A DNA stretch of 64,000 bases from NCBI GenBank assembly GCA_022575985.1, contig JAKSXM010000007.1, positions 34,288,501 to 34,352,500 on the forward strand, given 5' to 3'. The DNA is from Anagrus nilaparvatae. Its lineage: Eukaryota > Arthropoda > Insecta > Hymenoptera > Mymaridae. Below the pieces are notes generated by a model, which was not told where the DNA came from, ran no database searches, and saw nothing but the letters and a program-made list of their open reading frames with translations. Below are positions 12,314-23,023 of this stretch, piece after piece. The position numbers and the translations under genes were made by a program. Numbering within the stretch: position 1 is the stretch's first letter; each line of letters begins with the position of its first letter.

Positions 12314-13011
12314 TTATAGTAATATTTTCTAATTTACCTCTAAAAAAAATTTTATTTATACATTGAAGCTTAAAATAAAAGTCAAAAATTTTACGCAAGA
12401 ACCATACCATAATGTAAAAAAAAAAGACAAATAAATCTAAAAAAGTTATGTAAGTTTTATAAGCAATTAATACTGAGCATATATTTATTTAATAATTAAT
12501 CATGTGTTACAAATCCTGAATTTAATAAAAACTTTAATCTGTTTTAAAACATGTAAGCCTACGAGTATCAGATGTACTAAAATATTTGAATAAAAATGAT
12601 AAATTAATTTAATAATGTTATAGCCTAAGTATTTGCCATAATTATAATATGGCACATTATATTTATGAAATGCGTTTTTGTTTTAAAAAAAGTCAGGTAC
12701 TTAATTATCGATAAAGCAATTTGAAAATGATTATAAATACGTAAATTTGATTAAAAAATTCAATAACTTGCTAAAATAGAAAAACTTGATATAATTATTA
12801 TTGATTTTGTGCAACTTATCACCCACAGTTAATTTAATATTAATTTGTAGTTTTCCAGAGCGAAGATGTTTATTATAAATATTGTTCCCAACGTTTAGAG
12901 CTTTTTTAAGACTCGGCTCCTTTTTAATAAAATTCTATATTGATAAGTAGTTACGATAGTATATTACTGTAGATGACTCTATAAACCCGAAGATGGCGCT
13001 TGTGCTGATTT
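12314..13011. other. AT-rich flank with no recognised gene
   Basis: No ORF or repeat structure is clear. AAACATGTAAGC near 12550 could be a splice donor, but no coding frame precedes it. CCGAAGATGGCGC at about 12987 resembles the AAGATGGCGG motif iterated in the adjacent giant-element arms. Confidence 0.35.
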
Positions 13012-13020
13012 AGCATATCT

Positions 13021-13997
13021 ATACCCTCACGGAACAAAACTGTTAAAAACCGTAGAAAATGCTCTGATATTCAACGGTTGAATTTCGATGTAGAATTTAC
13101 TGTTAAAAACCATTAAATTTCAACGGTTTTTAACAGTAACTTAATTTTTAACAATTTTTAACGGTTTTGATGTTCATCAACCGAATTATATTAATTTTCC
13201 GTATCTAGGAGTTTTCGAGTTGAACAAAAATTATTTTTGGATGATAATTTTCATTTTCCACCCCCGGAAAATTGATTAATTTTTTCAAAATGGCGGTTGT
13301 AAATTAAAAATTTATCCGAAAATAAATGCTTTTTGTATTAGAAATTATTTTTTGGGTTGAATAAAATTGAATATTAAATGGAAAATCTCATGTTCGTATG
13401 CCCCAAAATATTTTCCATTTTCCAAGATGGAGGACCAAGTATACACTAAAAAAATACCTAAAAATGAAATCTTCAATGACAAAAAGTTTTATAATTAAAA
13501 GTTGAGCGTAATAATAATTATATAATAATATCGTTAAAAAATTTTTTAGTTTTTCCAAGATGGCGGACAGAATTTTTTTAAATTTAAAAGAAATAAAATT
13601 CCCTTGTTCGTAAAGGTTTTTGGATTCTGTAAAAACAAATTTTCATCAAAGAAAACTAATGTATATACTTTCATAAACAAAAAAAATTTTTCAAAATGGC
13701 AGGCAAACAATAAAAACATAATCATAATTAATTAAAATTCTTTTTATTAGATACTATTTTTTGGGTAAAATAAAAATGTATCTTGGATGGAAAATTTAAT
13801 TTTTATAATACCCAAAATTGATTTTATTTTCCAAGATGGTGGCCCAAAACTAATAGAACTATTTAGAATAAATTATTTCTTTTTATTAAATATTATTTTT
13901 TGGGTAAAATAAAAATGTATCTTGGATGGAAAATTTGATTTTTATAATCCCCAAAATTTATTTGATTTTTCAAGATGGTGGCTCAAAACTAAAAAAA
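13021..13997 (+). repeat. Left long terminal inverted repeat
   Basis: Outer part: AACAAAACTGTTAAAAACCG and several GTTAAAAACC/GGTTTTTAACAG dyads (13040-13170). Inner part: tandem units of about 135-145 bp, each containing a CAAGATGGCGG-like motif and ATGTATCTTGGATGGAAA or a relative. Motif copies are near 13284, 13428, 13556, 13690, 13835 and 13970. Matches the right arm base for base over long stretches. Confidence 0.88.
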
Positions 13998-15030
13998 CTA
14001 TGCAGAATAAATTAAAATTCTTTTTATAAGATCACTAATTCTCTCATCACTATAGCCAATTAACCAAACGGTCATTTTTGGCTAAAAATGACCAATTTTC
14101 AAATTGCTGCCAAATTTGTAATTTCTAACGAAAATGGGTTTTATAGGTCTGAAAAAATTTGTAAAAGCTTCAAGAAAAGTTCATTTTGAAGTCAAATTGA
14201 GATTGCTTTCTGAATTCAATTTGAGCTCATTCTGAATTCGAAATGATCAACGCAATGTAATTCAAATATTTTTCAGAAAAGAAAACTATACTCACAAATA
14301 GAATTTAGCATAAAAATAATAATAATTTAGCATGAAAATAAACATGGAACTGGTGGTCCAAGAAAAACTCTTTTTATAAGATCACTAATTCTCTTATCAC
14401 TATAGCCAATTAACCTAACGGTCATTTTGGCTAAAAATGATTAATTTTTAAATTGCTGCCAAATTTGTAATTTCTAATGAAAATGGGTTTTATTGGTCTG
14501 AAAAAATTTGTAAAAGCTTCAATTTCCAAAAATTTGTTACTCGTCTCATTTCCTTGATTCGTTTTTAAGAAATGGCTCTTCAATGTTAACATAAAAAATG
14601 AGCTTTTTTAAAAAAATCGTAAAATTGTGACTGTGACTTCAAATTATCATATCTGGTTAACAAATAATTGAAAAAGGTAAAATAAAGAAGTTTTGTAAAC
14701 TTGAAGCTTGTACAAATTTTTTCAGATCTATAAAACCCATTTTCCTCATTAATTACAAATTTGGCAGCAATTTGAAAATTCATCATTTTTAGCCAAAAAT
14801 AACCGTTTGGTTAATTGGCTATAGTGATGAGAGAATTAGTGATAATAAATTGCGGTTTATGGCGTATGAAAGGTGATACTTAAACCAAAAAAATGAGACC
14901 AACCAGAAGAGTTTTACGTTAGCTTGCGAGGTTTTGGCGTTTCATTGAAAATTACCAAAAAACCCTATTTTATAACATTGAGCCCTGCGTTTCTAGGCCC
15001 AGAAGGCCCATTGGAATGAACGGAGCCCTG
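13998..15030. repeat. Family F foldback copies
   Basis: The start of a family F unit (AAGATCACTAATTCTC, ACTATAGCCAATTAACC) occurs at 14022-14172 and again at 14362, the second leading into a complete palindromic copy that ends GCCCTGCGTTTCTAGG and CCCATTGGAATGAACGGAG at about 15028. The dyad centre is near 14610. ORFs crossing it are repeat translations. Confidence 0.8.
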
Positions 15031-15639
15031 ACCGAAGTATCCTTTTAATTTAAATTTAACTACAATACAATTAAATTCAATTACAATTTAATTCAATTAA
15101 ATAAAATCACGATTAAATCGAATAAAAAGCAACTAGATTAAACTCCGATCACATTAAACCATAATTAAATCAAATATTATATGTTACAATTAATTTTAGT
15201 TAAATACAATTACCATTAATTACAATTAATACAATTACAATTAAATCCAATTGAATGAAATAACGATTAGTTGGAATAAAAAGCAATTAGATTGAAATCC
15301 GATCAAATTAGTCATCATTAAATCCAACTTTTTGATGTTACAATTGATTTCAATTAAATACAATTACAATTAAATTCAATAAAACTCAATTGTAAATTTT
15401 CAATTTATTTTAACATGAAACATGATAAAATAAGTGTTTATAGGGAGGGGGTACCCTGGAAATCTGAAAATCAAGGGAGGAGTTCGAATTTCTTCGATTT
15501 AAGGAGGGGAAGGGGTCAAATGGGACTTGGAACAATTTCAATTTTGGGAGTTTGAATAATCCGGGTTCAGGGTCTTAGAATAATTTCGATTTAGGAACTT
15601 AGAATACATCAGTATTATGTTGAAAAAACATTCCGGATA
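15031..15639. repeat. ACAATTAAATTCAATT minisatellite and G-rich tail
   Basis: 15040-15400 is built from variations of TACAATTAAATTCAATT and GATTAAATCGAATAAAAAGC, with a large direct duplication of about 165 bp. 15434-15500 is G-rich (TGTTTATAGGGAGGGGGTACC) and recurs at 34505. 15540-15610 repeats phrases such as TTTAGGAACTTAGAATA, also found near 16570 and 46490. No gene. Confidence 0.7.
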
Positions 15640-16468
15640 CCCTCCGTTCATTCCAATGGGCCTTCTGGGCCTAGATACGCAGGTTTCAAAGTTATAAAAT
15701 AGGGTTTTTTGGTAATTTTCAATGAAACGCTTAAACCTCACAAGTTAACCAAAACACTTGTAGTTAATTTCATTTTTTTGTTGTAAGGGTCAACTTTCAA
15801 ACGCCGTAAACCGCAATTTATTATCACTAATTCTCACATCATTATAGCCAATTAACCAAAGGGTAATTTTCTGCTAAAAATGGCCAATTTTTAAATTGCT
15901 GCCAAATTTGTAATTTCTGACAAAAATGGATTTTATATGTCTCAAAAAAATTTTAAAAGCTTCAAATTTCCAAAAATTCTTTACTTGTCTCATTTTCTTG
16001 AGTCGTCTTTAAGAAATGGCTCTTCAAAGTTAACATTAAAAATGAGCTTTTTTAAAAAATCATAAAATTGGGACTCCGACTTCAAATTATGATATCTTAT
16101 TAAAAAATAATTGAAAAAGGTAGAGTAAAGAATTTTTGCAAATTTGAAGCTTGTGGAAATATTTTGGGACTTATAAAACCTATTTTCTTAATAAATTACA
16201 AATTTGGCAGCCATTTAAAAATTGGTCATTTTTAACCAAAAATTACTATTCGGTTAATTGGCTATAGTGATAAGAGAATTGATGATAAAAAATTAAGGTT
16301 TGTGGCGTTTGAAAGGTGATACTTACGCCAAAAAAATTTGACCAACCAGAAGAATTTTGGTTAATTTTTAAGGTTTTGGCGTTTCATTGAAAATTACCAA
16401 AAAACCCTATTTTATAACATTGAACCCTGCGTTTTTAGGCCCAGAAAGCCCATTGGAATGAACGGAGA
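15640..16468. mobile_element. Complete family F foldback element
   Basis: Ends are CTCCGTTCATTCCAATGGGC and the inverse GCCCATTGGAATGAACGGAG, about 829 bp apart, and the arms pair along their length. Ordered modules: AAAATAGGGTTTTTTGG, CGCCGTAAACCGCAA, TTATAGCCAATTAACC, GCTAAAAATGGCCAATTTTT, a TTCCAAAAATTCTTTAC centre, then the mirror. Related copies: 10500-10810, 14362-15028, 40440-41283, 52586-53286 with 61836-63042, and 63042-63500. TSD not resolved. Confidence 0.8.
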
Positions 16469-16828
16469 GTAGACGACATGTTTTTTTAACATAATAAACT
16501 CATCCATAACCATTTGGTGTAATTTGGTGTTCTAAATGTATTGAACTCCCCTTGTTAGAATAATCCGGGTTTAGGGATTTAGAATATTTTTGATTCAGGG
16601 ACCTTGAATAGTACATAATTAAATCAATAGAAACGCGTTTTATTAAATATCTCAAAATCATTAAAATGTAGATATGGAGGTTTTTGATCTGTATAAGGCA
16701 GATCTGTCGAAGCCTTTAAGGATCTCCGTATGAGCATGTAAGTATTGACAGTATTACATAGTATAATAATATTCATTCACACATATTCTGAAAGTAGTGT
16801 ATAGAGGTGATATATAATATATATATTA
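16469..16828. other. Spacer between foldbacks
   Basis: Contains a copy of the ATAATCCGGGTTTAGGGATTTAGAAT phrase family (16557-16620) and AGGCAGATCTGTCGAAGCC. No gene, TIR or array was resolved. Confidence 0.4.
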
Positions 16829-17514
16829 TTACTTACTTTACCTACTTTTGAAAAAGTATAATATTTTATGGGATTGACACTATATTTTCCTTGCGAATTT
16901 TCTGTTATATTTTTTTAAGGCTACTTTTTCAAATTAGGCTAAAGAATTTATTAATATCTAAAATTAGCCTGGGATATCTATTTTTTTTTAAATATATTTT
17001 TTCAAATAAGTCTAAAGAATTTATTGATATCTTGGATTAGCCTGGGATTCCTAAGATTTTTTTATGCATTAGACATCTCAAATTTACATTACACCTTTTG
17101 TTGCTTTTTTCTATCCCTGCCGGATCCGTAAGGCAATAATTAAATTATGCATAATGAATATTATCAAAATGCTAAAACTTAAAAATTATTTTTTTTATTG
17201 AAAATATTGGCTGACAGACCCGGCAGGGATAGAAAAAAGCAACAAAAGGTGTAATGTAAATTTGAGATGTCTAATGCATAAAAAAATCTTAGGAATCCCA
17301 GGCTAATCCAAGATATCAATAAATTCTTTAGACTTATTTGAAAAAATATATTAAAAAAAAAATAGATATCCCAGGCTAATTTTAGATATTAATAAATTCT
17401 TTAGCCTAATTTGAAAAAGTATCCTTAAAAAAATATAACAGAAAATTCGCAAGGAAAATATAGTGTCAATCCCATAAAATATTATAATTTTTCAAAAGTA
17501 GGTAAAGTAAGTAA
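16829..17514. mobile_element. Near-perfect 295-bp inverted repeat (hairpin)
   Basis: Arms 16829-17123 and 17219-17514 are almost identical inverted copies with a 95-bp loop. Ends are TTACTTACTTTACCTAC and GTAGGTAAAGTAAGTAA. Each arm has two tandem sub-units around AAAGAATTTATTGATATC and TTAGCCTGGGAT. Very few mismatches are visible (one is AAGGCTAC against AAGGATAC), so it is young or homogenised. No clear TSD, no ORF. Confidence 0.88.
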
Positions 17515-18540
17515 AGATATCATAACAGTCGCAAGGTTTAAAAAAATACCCTGCCAACTAGCTGGCACTTAGGTTCCTCAAACAATGAGCTTCATACTTA
17601 AATATGCCACAGATATCACCGATTACAAGTATTCAATCATACATATTAAGTGCAGTTTTTTTAATTTTTTTGTTTTTTTAAATTTGAGAAAAAAATTTTG
17701 AAAAAATTAAGTATCAGATTCAAAAAATTACTATAAAAAAAGTTCTTAAAACTAGTACTTCCATGGAAATAAATTAGGTACTACGTCCAAAAACAAAAAA
17801 AAAATTAATATTTTTTGTATTTTTTTGTGAAAAAAATTTTAGGAAAAAAATTTTTAGAAAATTGAGTATCCGATTCAAGATATCATGTAAAAACCATACT
17901 TTCGAATATAAGTACTTTCATGGAAATAAATGAGGTATTACATCCAAATTAAAAAAAAAAAAAAGGAGTTTGAAATTTTTTGATAAAAAAATGTTTGAAA
18001 AAAAAATTAGGTCTTAATTCGATAATGGTTTTGAAATATCACTAGTTACAATATTTTCAGATATTAGTACTTTAATGGAATTAAATGAGGTATTACACCA
18101 AAAAAAAAAAAAAAATATTGCAGTTTTTTTTATTTTTCTTTTTTTTTAATTTTGACAAAAAAAAATTTGAAAAAATTAAGTATCAGATCCAAAAAATTAC
18201 TATAAACAAGGTACTTAAAACTAGTACTTCCGTGGAAATAAATTAGGTACTACGTCCAAAAAGAAAAAAAAAATTAGTATTTTTTGTATTTTTTTGTGAA
18301 AAAAATTTTAGGAAAAAAATTTTCAGAAAATTAAGTGTCCGATTCGAGATATCATGTAAAAACCATACTTTCAAATATAAGTACTTTCATGGAAATAAAT
18401 GAGGTATTACATCCAAATTAAAAAAAAAAGGGGGGGGGGTTGAGATTTTTTGATAAAAAAATGTTTGAAAAAAAAATTAGGTCTTAATTCGATAATGGTT
18501 TTGAAATATCACTAGTTATAATATTTTCAGATATTAGTAC
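17515..18540 (-). repeat. Family A core plus satellite, minus strand
   Basis: CTAGCTGGCACTTAGGTTCCTCA (17568-17590) is the end of the family A core. 17650-18540 holds imperfect tandem units of about 130-150 bp with TACTTCCATGGAAATAAATTAGG, TACTACGTCCAAAAA and TTAAGTATCAGATCC. The last unit is cut at TTAGTAC by the LTR element at 18541 and resumes at 30049. Confidence 0.8.
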
Positions 18541-19393
18541 TGTTACGTATCCTGAGGTTTAATCAGGATACTTAATATAAAATAAATATAAAATAAGTTT
18601 ATCCTGGGGATATTTAGTGCCCCAGGTATTTTATTCTAGTTGTATAGTTTATAGTTGTTGATGTAGAGATGAATTCAAGTTGTTGTTGACCTCGAGTTCT
18701 GAAGCTGGTAGAACTTAAATAGTTTAAGTTCAAGGTTTATGAAGGATTAGTCACTTTAAATGAATGAACTAAGTACTTTGATTTAGAACACTGAATTTAT
18801 TATAAGTTAATATAAGATAAAATGCGTCTAAGTCAATAAGTCTGATAAAGTAACTGTGCTTTAAGAACTCTGTTCTAATCGAATATAAGTCTCCTAAACT
18901 AGACCTGATGTTAGTAGGCCAGTTATCATGGGAGTATGTAAGAGTAACTGAGAGTAACTAACGGTAACTGTTCTGATTAATGACTATTGGGCGTTTGTAG
19001 GGTAATATATAGCCTAATTACATCCTGCCCATATTAATTGATTTTGGTGGGATTGTCCAATACGCGAAAGCGTCGGTCTCGTCACGTCCAATTAACGAAA
19101 GCGTCGGTGATTATTTCGGGGGAAATCGTGAGGGGATTTATGCAACTCTTTGTTGCCTAAAGTGCGTCATTACTGACCTTCGATTTTGTATTTCTGTCAA
19201 TTTATAAGGAGCCGGATCTGAATTGGTGAAATAGGATATTAAAGAATGTATGAAAGAGGAAATGCAGGTATGTTAGCTCGATTTACGAGCTAACGTAAGC
19301 AGGAATAAGTTAAATATATAAATAAATATTAAATGTATGAATATTATAGAATGCGGATGTAATGGCTCGAATTATGGCCTAACATACGTAACA
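18541..19393 (-). repeat. LTR (3' LTR in the sense of transcription)
   Basis: Starts TGTTACGTATCCTGAGG and ends ACATACGTAACA. Contains AATACGCGAAAGCGTCGG and AATTAACGAAAGCGTCGG as an internal near-duplicate, and GAGCTAACGTAAGC facing TTAGCTCG. It is 14 bp longer than its partner, mainly in the TTGTATAG region near 18640. Confidence 0.92.
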
Positions 19394-19404
19394 TCTCCCT
19401 CCCG
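19394..19404 (-). other. Polypurine tract
   Basis: On minus, CGGGAGGGAGA sits immediately before the LTR start TGTTACG. This is where a plus-strand primer tract belongs, and it fixes the element's orientation. Confidence 0.75.
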
Positions 19405-21100
19405 GGAATCCAATCGTCCCGATTGGAGTCGGTGGGGGAGACGGGGACGATAAGGGGCGGTAAGGGGGATAGGGTTTGTTTGGGTGTTTTATAGTCGACT
19501 GTCTCTGTCAATACAATAATGTTTACAATGATTAGAGTACAAAATAATATGCTTATAATAGTTGAATTACAATATTACAATTTTTAGGATAATTACAAGG
19601 TAATATGCTTATAGTAGGGAGTATAACAGTAAAAGTTTAAAGTTTTACTTAAGATAATTTAAGAAAATACAATATTATTCGAAATGTTTTAAAATAATTG
19701 ATATGGAAATAATAATTTTATATGATATAATAATTTATAATAAAACTGATTATAATAAAAAGTAAAATAATTAGGATTAGAACGTTAGTTGTATGATAAA
19801 ATTTATATATTTATTTTATAAATCTAGTTAGAAAAATTGAGAGTGAATATATAAGAAGTTTTATAATAAATAAATTTCTATATTAAATTATTTTATAAAG
19901 TTAAAATCTTTAAGAAGACATGTTTCTGTGTTTTTCCCTTGGATCTTTATTGTAGAAGTTTGTTTCGTATTGGTTGATGCTGCTGTTATCTGAAATCAAT
20001 CTATAGAGATTAGTTTTGAAAACCCCCGAGACAATATATACCTTGAACTTGGAGTACTTAGGGATAGGTGGAAATTTTCAAATTTTATGAAAAAAGGGTT
20101 GAAAATTGATAAATTTTATAAATTTTTAAGTAATTTGATTTAAAAATAGTAATTTATTGAATGTGTTGGAAAAATCGTTCAATTTTTACAAATATTATGA
20201 TTTAAAGGGTTTAAAATTTATAATTTTTATATGATTTTTATTTAATTTTATTTATAGGATAGTAAGTTATTGAAAATATTGAAAAAAAAATCATTTAATT
20301 TTTGTAAATATTTTTTTAAATATTTTGAATCTTAGATAATAATTGTTGCCGTTTTCGTCGCCTTGGTCGAGAAAGTCCATTTTCTGGCTATAATTTCTTG
20401 GAGATGATTGTTGGGGTAGGTTGATTGTGTAGTTTTTAGGGTTGGGAAGCTCATCAAAGTGTAAATTTTTGGTAGGAAATCTTATTTTTATTTTATTTTG
20501 GTTTTTGCGATTTTTGCCCAGATTTTTGCCGTAATGGGTTCGATTTTGAAAAAATATTGATGGAAATTGTTTTAATTTGTGGAAATATTAATTGGGAAGC
20601 TGATCAAAGCATAAATTTTTGGTGGAAAATCTTATTTTTATTTTATTTTAGTATTTGCGATTTTTGCCCAGAAATTTGCCGTTTTTATGGCAATTTTCAT
20701 AAATAAATTTTAAAAATAACATTAATTGGTTGGAATTGATGTCGGCAAGGTGCCTAAAGCGTTTAATTTGGATAAAAAAAAAGAAGGGTTATTTTGATTT
20801 ATATTTTAGTTTTTGATTCTTGGCCTAGTTTTTCTGTCTTATGTGGTCAAATTTGGGGATAAACTTTAAAGAATGGTTATAAGTAACTATATAAATAATA
20901 ATTTGTAATAAAAAAATAGTTAATAAATAATAGCACTATTGTGAATGGTTTTCACTTTTCAAATTTCGCGGTTTTGGTTGATGCTTTAGTGTACTATTTT
21001 ACCGACTTTTCTTTTAAAGTTTGTTGTGTGTTTGAAAAAAAAACGTGATAGACTTTTTGTGTCCGTTGTACTTTGCTTGTAAAGTGTATTAATTGAAAGA
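19405..21100. other. Element interior, non-coding, with a direct duplication
   Basis: CCAATCGTCCCGATTGG (19410-19426) forms a hairpin in a G-rich stretch. 20442-20530 is duplicated at about 20592-20690 (GGGAAGCTCATCAAAG, GCGATTTTTGCCCAG). No protein-like frame was found on either strand. Confidence 0.5.
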
Positions 21101-21103
21101 AAT

Positions 21104-21115
21104 ATGGAAAATCAG
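21104..21115 (+). CDS. Possible mini first exon (MENQ) with donor
   Basis: ATGGAAAATCAG is followed directly by GTAAGA, a consensus splice donor. A similar start, ATGGAAAAACAGGAAAG, opens the coiled-coil frame at 22784. It could be the first exon of a plus-strand gene whose later exons are at 22091 or 22772. The joining acceptor is not identified, so this is speculative. Confidence 0.25.
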
Positions 21116-21305
21116 GTAAGAATATGTTTATTTAAAGGGTCTAACTTATTTAATAATTGTTGTTTATATTAATTAAGTGTGAGAAAAAAAACTCGTGATA
21201 TTTTATTTACTCTAGCGTTTAGGTTATGTATGTTTGTTTTTCCATTCTTACATTAGTGTATGTGAGTGCCGGTATAGTAGTAAGTGAATGTAAAGATAAA
21301 TTTTG

Positions 21306-22064
21306 GAGGAGACTGAGCAATTTTTGTTTGTTGGAGGAGACTGAGCAGTTTGTAAAATTTTTGTATTTTGTAGGAGGAGACTGAGCAGTTTGGCGGAGAC
21401 TGAGCAAATTTGTAAAAAATTTTAATATTTTATAGGAGGAGACTGAGCAGTTTGGCGGAGACTGAGCAAATTTGTAAAAATTTTGTATTTTATAAGAGGA
21501 GACTGAGCAAATTTGTGAAAATTTTGTATTTTATAGGAGGAGACTGAGCAGTTTGGAGGAGACTGAGCAATTTTGTAAAAATTTTGTATTTTATAGGAGG
21601 AGACTGAGCAGTTTGGAGGAGACTGAGCAATTTTGTAAAAATTTTGTATTTTATAGGAGGAGACTGAGCAGTTTGGAGGAGACTGAGCAAATTTGTGAAA
21701 ATTTTGTATTTTATAGGAGGAGACTGAGCACTTTGGAGGAGACTGAGCAATTTGTAAAAATTTTGTATTTTATAGGAGGAGACTGAGCAGTTTGGAGGAG
21801 ACTGAGCAAATTTGTAAAAATTTTGTATTTTATAGGAGGAGACTGAGCACTTTGGAGGAGACTGAGCAATTTGTAAAAATTTTGTATTTTATAGGAGGAG
21901 ACTGAGCAGTTTGGAGGAGACTGAGCAAATTTGTAAAAATTTTGTGTTTTATAAGAGGAGACTGAGCAGTTTGGAGGAGACTGAGCAAATTTGTAAAAAT
22001 TTTTATATTTTATAGGAGGAGTCTGAGCAGTTTGGAGGAGACTGAGCAAATTTGAAAAAATTTT
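21306..22064 (+). repeat. 60-bp minisatellite GGAGGAGACTGAGCA
   Basis: About 12 units of roughly 60 bp, each with GAGGAGACTGAGCAGTTTGG, a second GAGGAGACTGAGCAA, then TTTGTAAAAATTTTGTATTTTATAG. The 60-bp period keeps the frame, so both strands show repetitive ORFs (SLEETEQ on plus, LLSLLQTAQ on minus). Every unit carries a GT...AG pair about 22 bp apart, too short for a real intron. It abuts the LRR-like frame at 22091. Confidence 0.85.
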
Positions 22065-22090
22065 GTAAAAAATTTTAATATTTTAATATT

Positions 22091-22516
22091 TTGCCAATTG
22101 CTTTTACTGAATTGGAGTCACTAGGTAATTTAGAATTTTTAAGTATATCACGGTGTATGATTTGTATGATAGATTTGTTACGATTAATTTTGCGTTTAGA
22201 TAGTTTAAAACAGTTAATTATAGTTGGTACGGTTTCTTACCGTATAATAAATTCTAATATTAAAACTTATTTTGGGAATGAATTGCCTAACTTTACACGC
22301 GATTTTCCGGAATTAGGGCGGGAGGTCGTTATTTATTATGACGATTTTGATTATGATTATTGGGAAAAACTTGGGTTGGTAGGGGGTGTGCACTTGACTA
22401 GGATATCTGGGGTTGCTGGATGTCCAGATTGGTGTGTTGAAGAGGCTGCGTACAGCCTCTGGTTAAGTATGACTCGCAGAGTAATCAATATTATAAAACA
22501 CTTACATATGTCGTAA
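22091..22516 (+). CDS. LRR-like protein, C-terminal part (antisense cargo)
   Basis: About 141 codons, ending in TAA. The first 45 residues have a leucine-rich repeat rhythm (ESLGNLEFLSISRC, LLRLILRLDSLKQLIIVG), as in the LRR tails of insect F-box proteins. The rest is acidic and aromatic (YYDDFDYDYWEKLGL) with cysteines at CPDWC and a hydrophobic C-terminus. There is no ATG near the start (TTG at 22091, stop just upstream at 22076), so an N-terminal exon, perhaps with an F-box, is missing or spliced from upstream. It lies antisense to Gag within the LTR element, and base composition is less AT-skewed than around it. F-box/LRR identity is an inference from the pattern only. Confidence 0.55.
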   Translation: MPIAFTELESLGNLEFLSISRCMICMIDLLRLILRLDSLKQLIIVGTVSYRIINSNIKTYFGNELPNFTRDFPELGREVVIYYDDFDYDYWEKLGLVGGVHLTRISGVAGCPDWCVEEAAYSLWLSMTRRVINIIKHLHMS

Positions 22517-22771
22517 TTATAAACGTATAGGTATATGTAAAAATTTTCAATTTTATTTTGGGTACGTATATTTATTTATTTTATAAAAATTTCTAAAATT
22601 TTGGTTGGGTAGAGAAATTTGAAGTGTGTGTGTGAGTGTGTATGACTTGCTTGGGTCAAATTATTTTATTTTGTTTTCGTATGTTAAAAAAAATTGTTAA
22701 TTCCATTCTTGCAGTCAAGCACTGTATTACACAAAAAAAATTTTATTTATATTATTTACTTTCGTAATTGT

Positions 22772-23023
22772 ATGAAAAAAAAAATGGAAAAACAGGAAAG
22801 AATTGCTCTTTTGAAAAGGATAGCTGATTTAAAGCTGGAGATATTGAAAAAAGAAATTAAGGAGGTTAAAGAAATGTACGAGTTAGAGAAATTGGAGAAG
22901 GAAAATTTTCGGTGCCAATTGGTTGAAAATCAAGAAATGGAAAAAATTAAGTTTTTAGAGAATATTATATTTATATACTTTATGTATCTATTTGTTTATA
23001 CGTTGTATTCTTATGTATTTTGA
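22772..23023 (+). CDS. Small coiled-coil protein with a C-terminal membrane segment
   Basis: 83 codons from the ATG at 22772, or 79 from the second ATG at 22784. Residues about 5-60 are highly charged with a heptad-like pattern (LKRIADLKLEILKKEIKEV, YELEKLEKENF), predicting a coiled coil. The last 20 or so residues are hydrophobic (FIYFMYLFVYTLYSYVF), a tail-anchor-like membrane helix. It follows the LRR-like frame by 255 bp on the same strand and is antisense to Gag. No family recognised. It could be an accessory or envelope-like product of the element, a captured host fragment, or chance. Confidence 0.45.
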   Translation: MKKKMEKQERIALLKRIADLKLEILKKEIKEVKEMYELEKLEKENFRCQLVENQEMEKIKFLENIIFIYFMYLFVYTLYSYVF

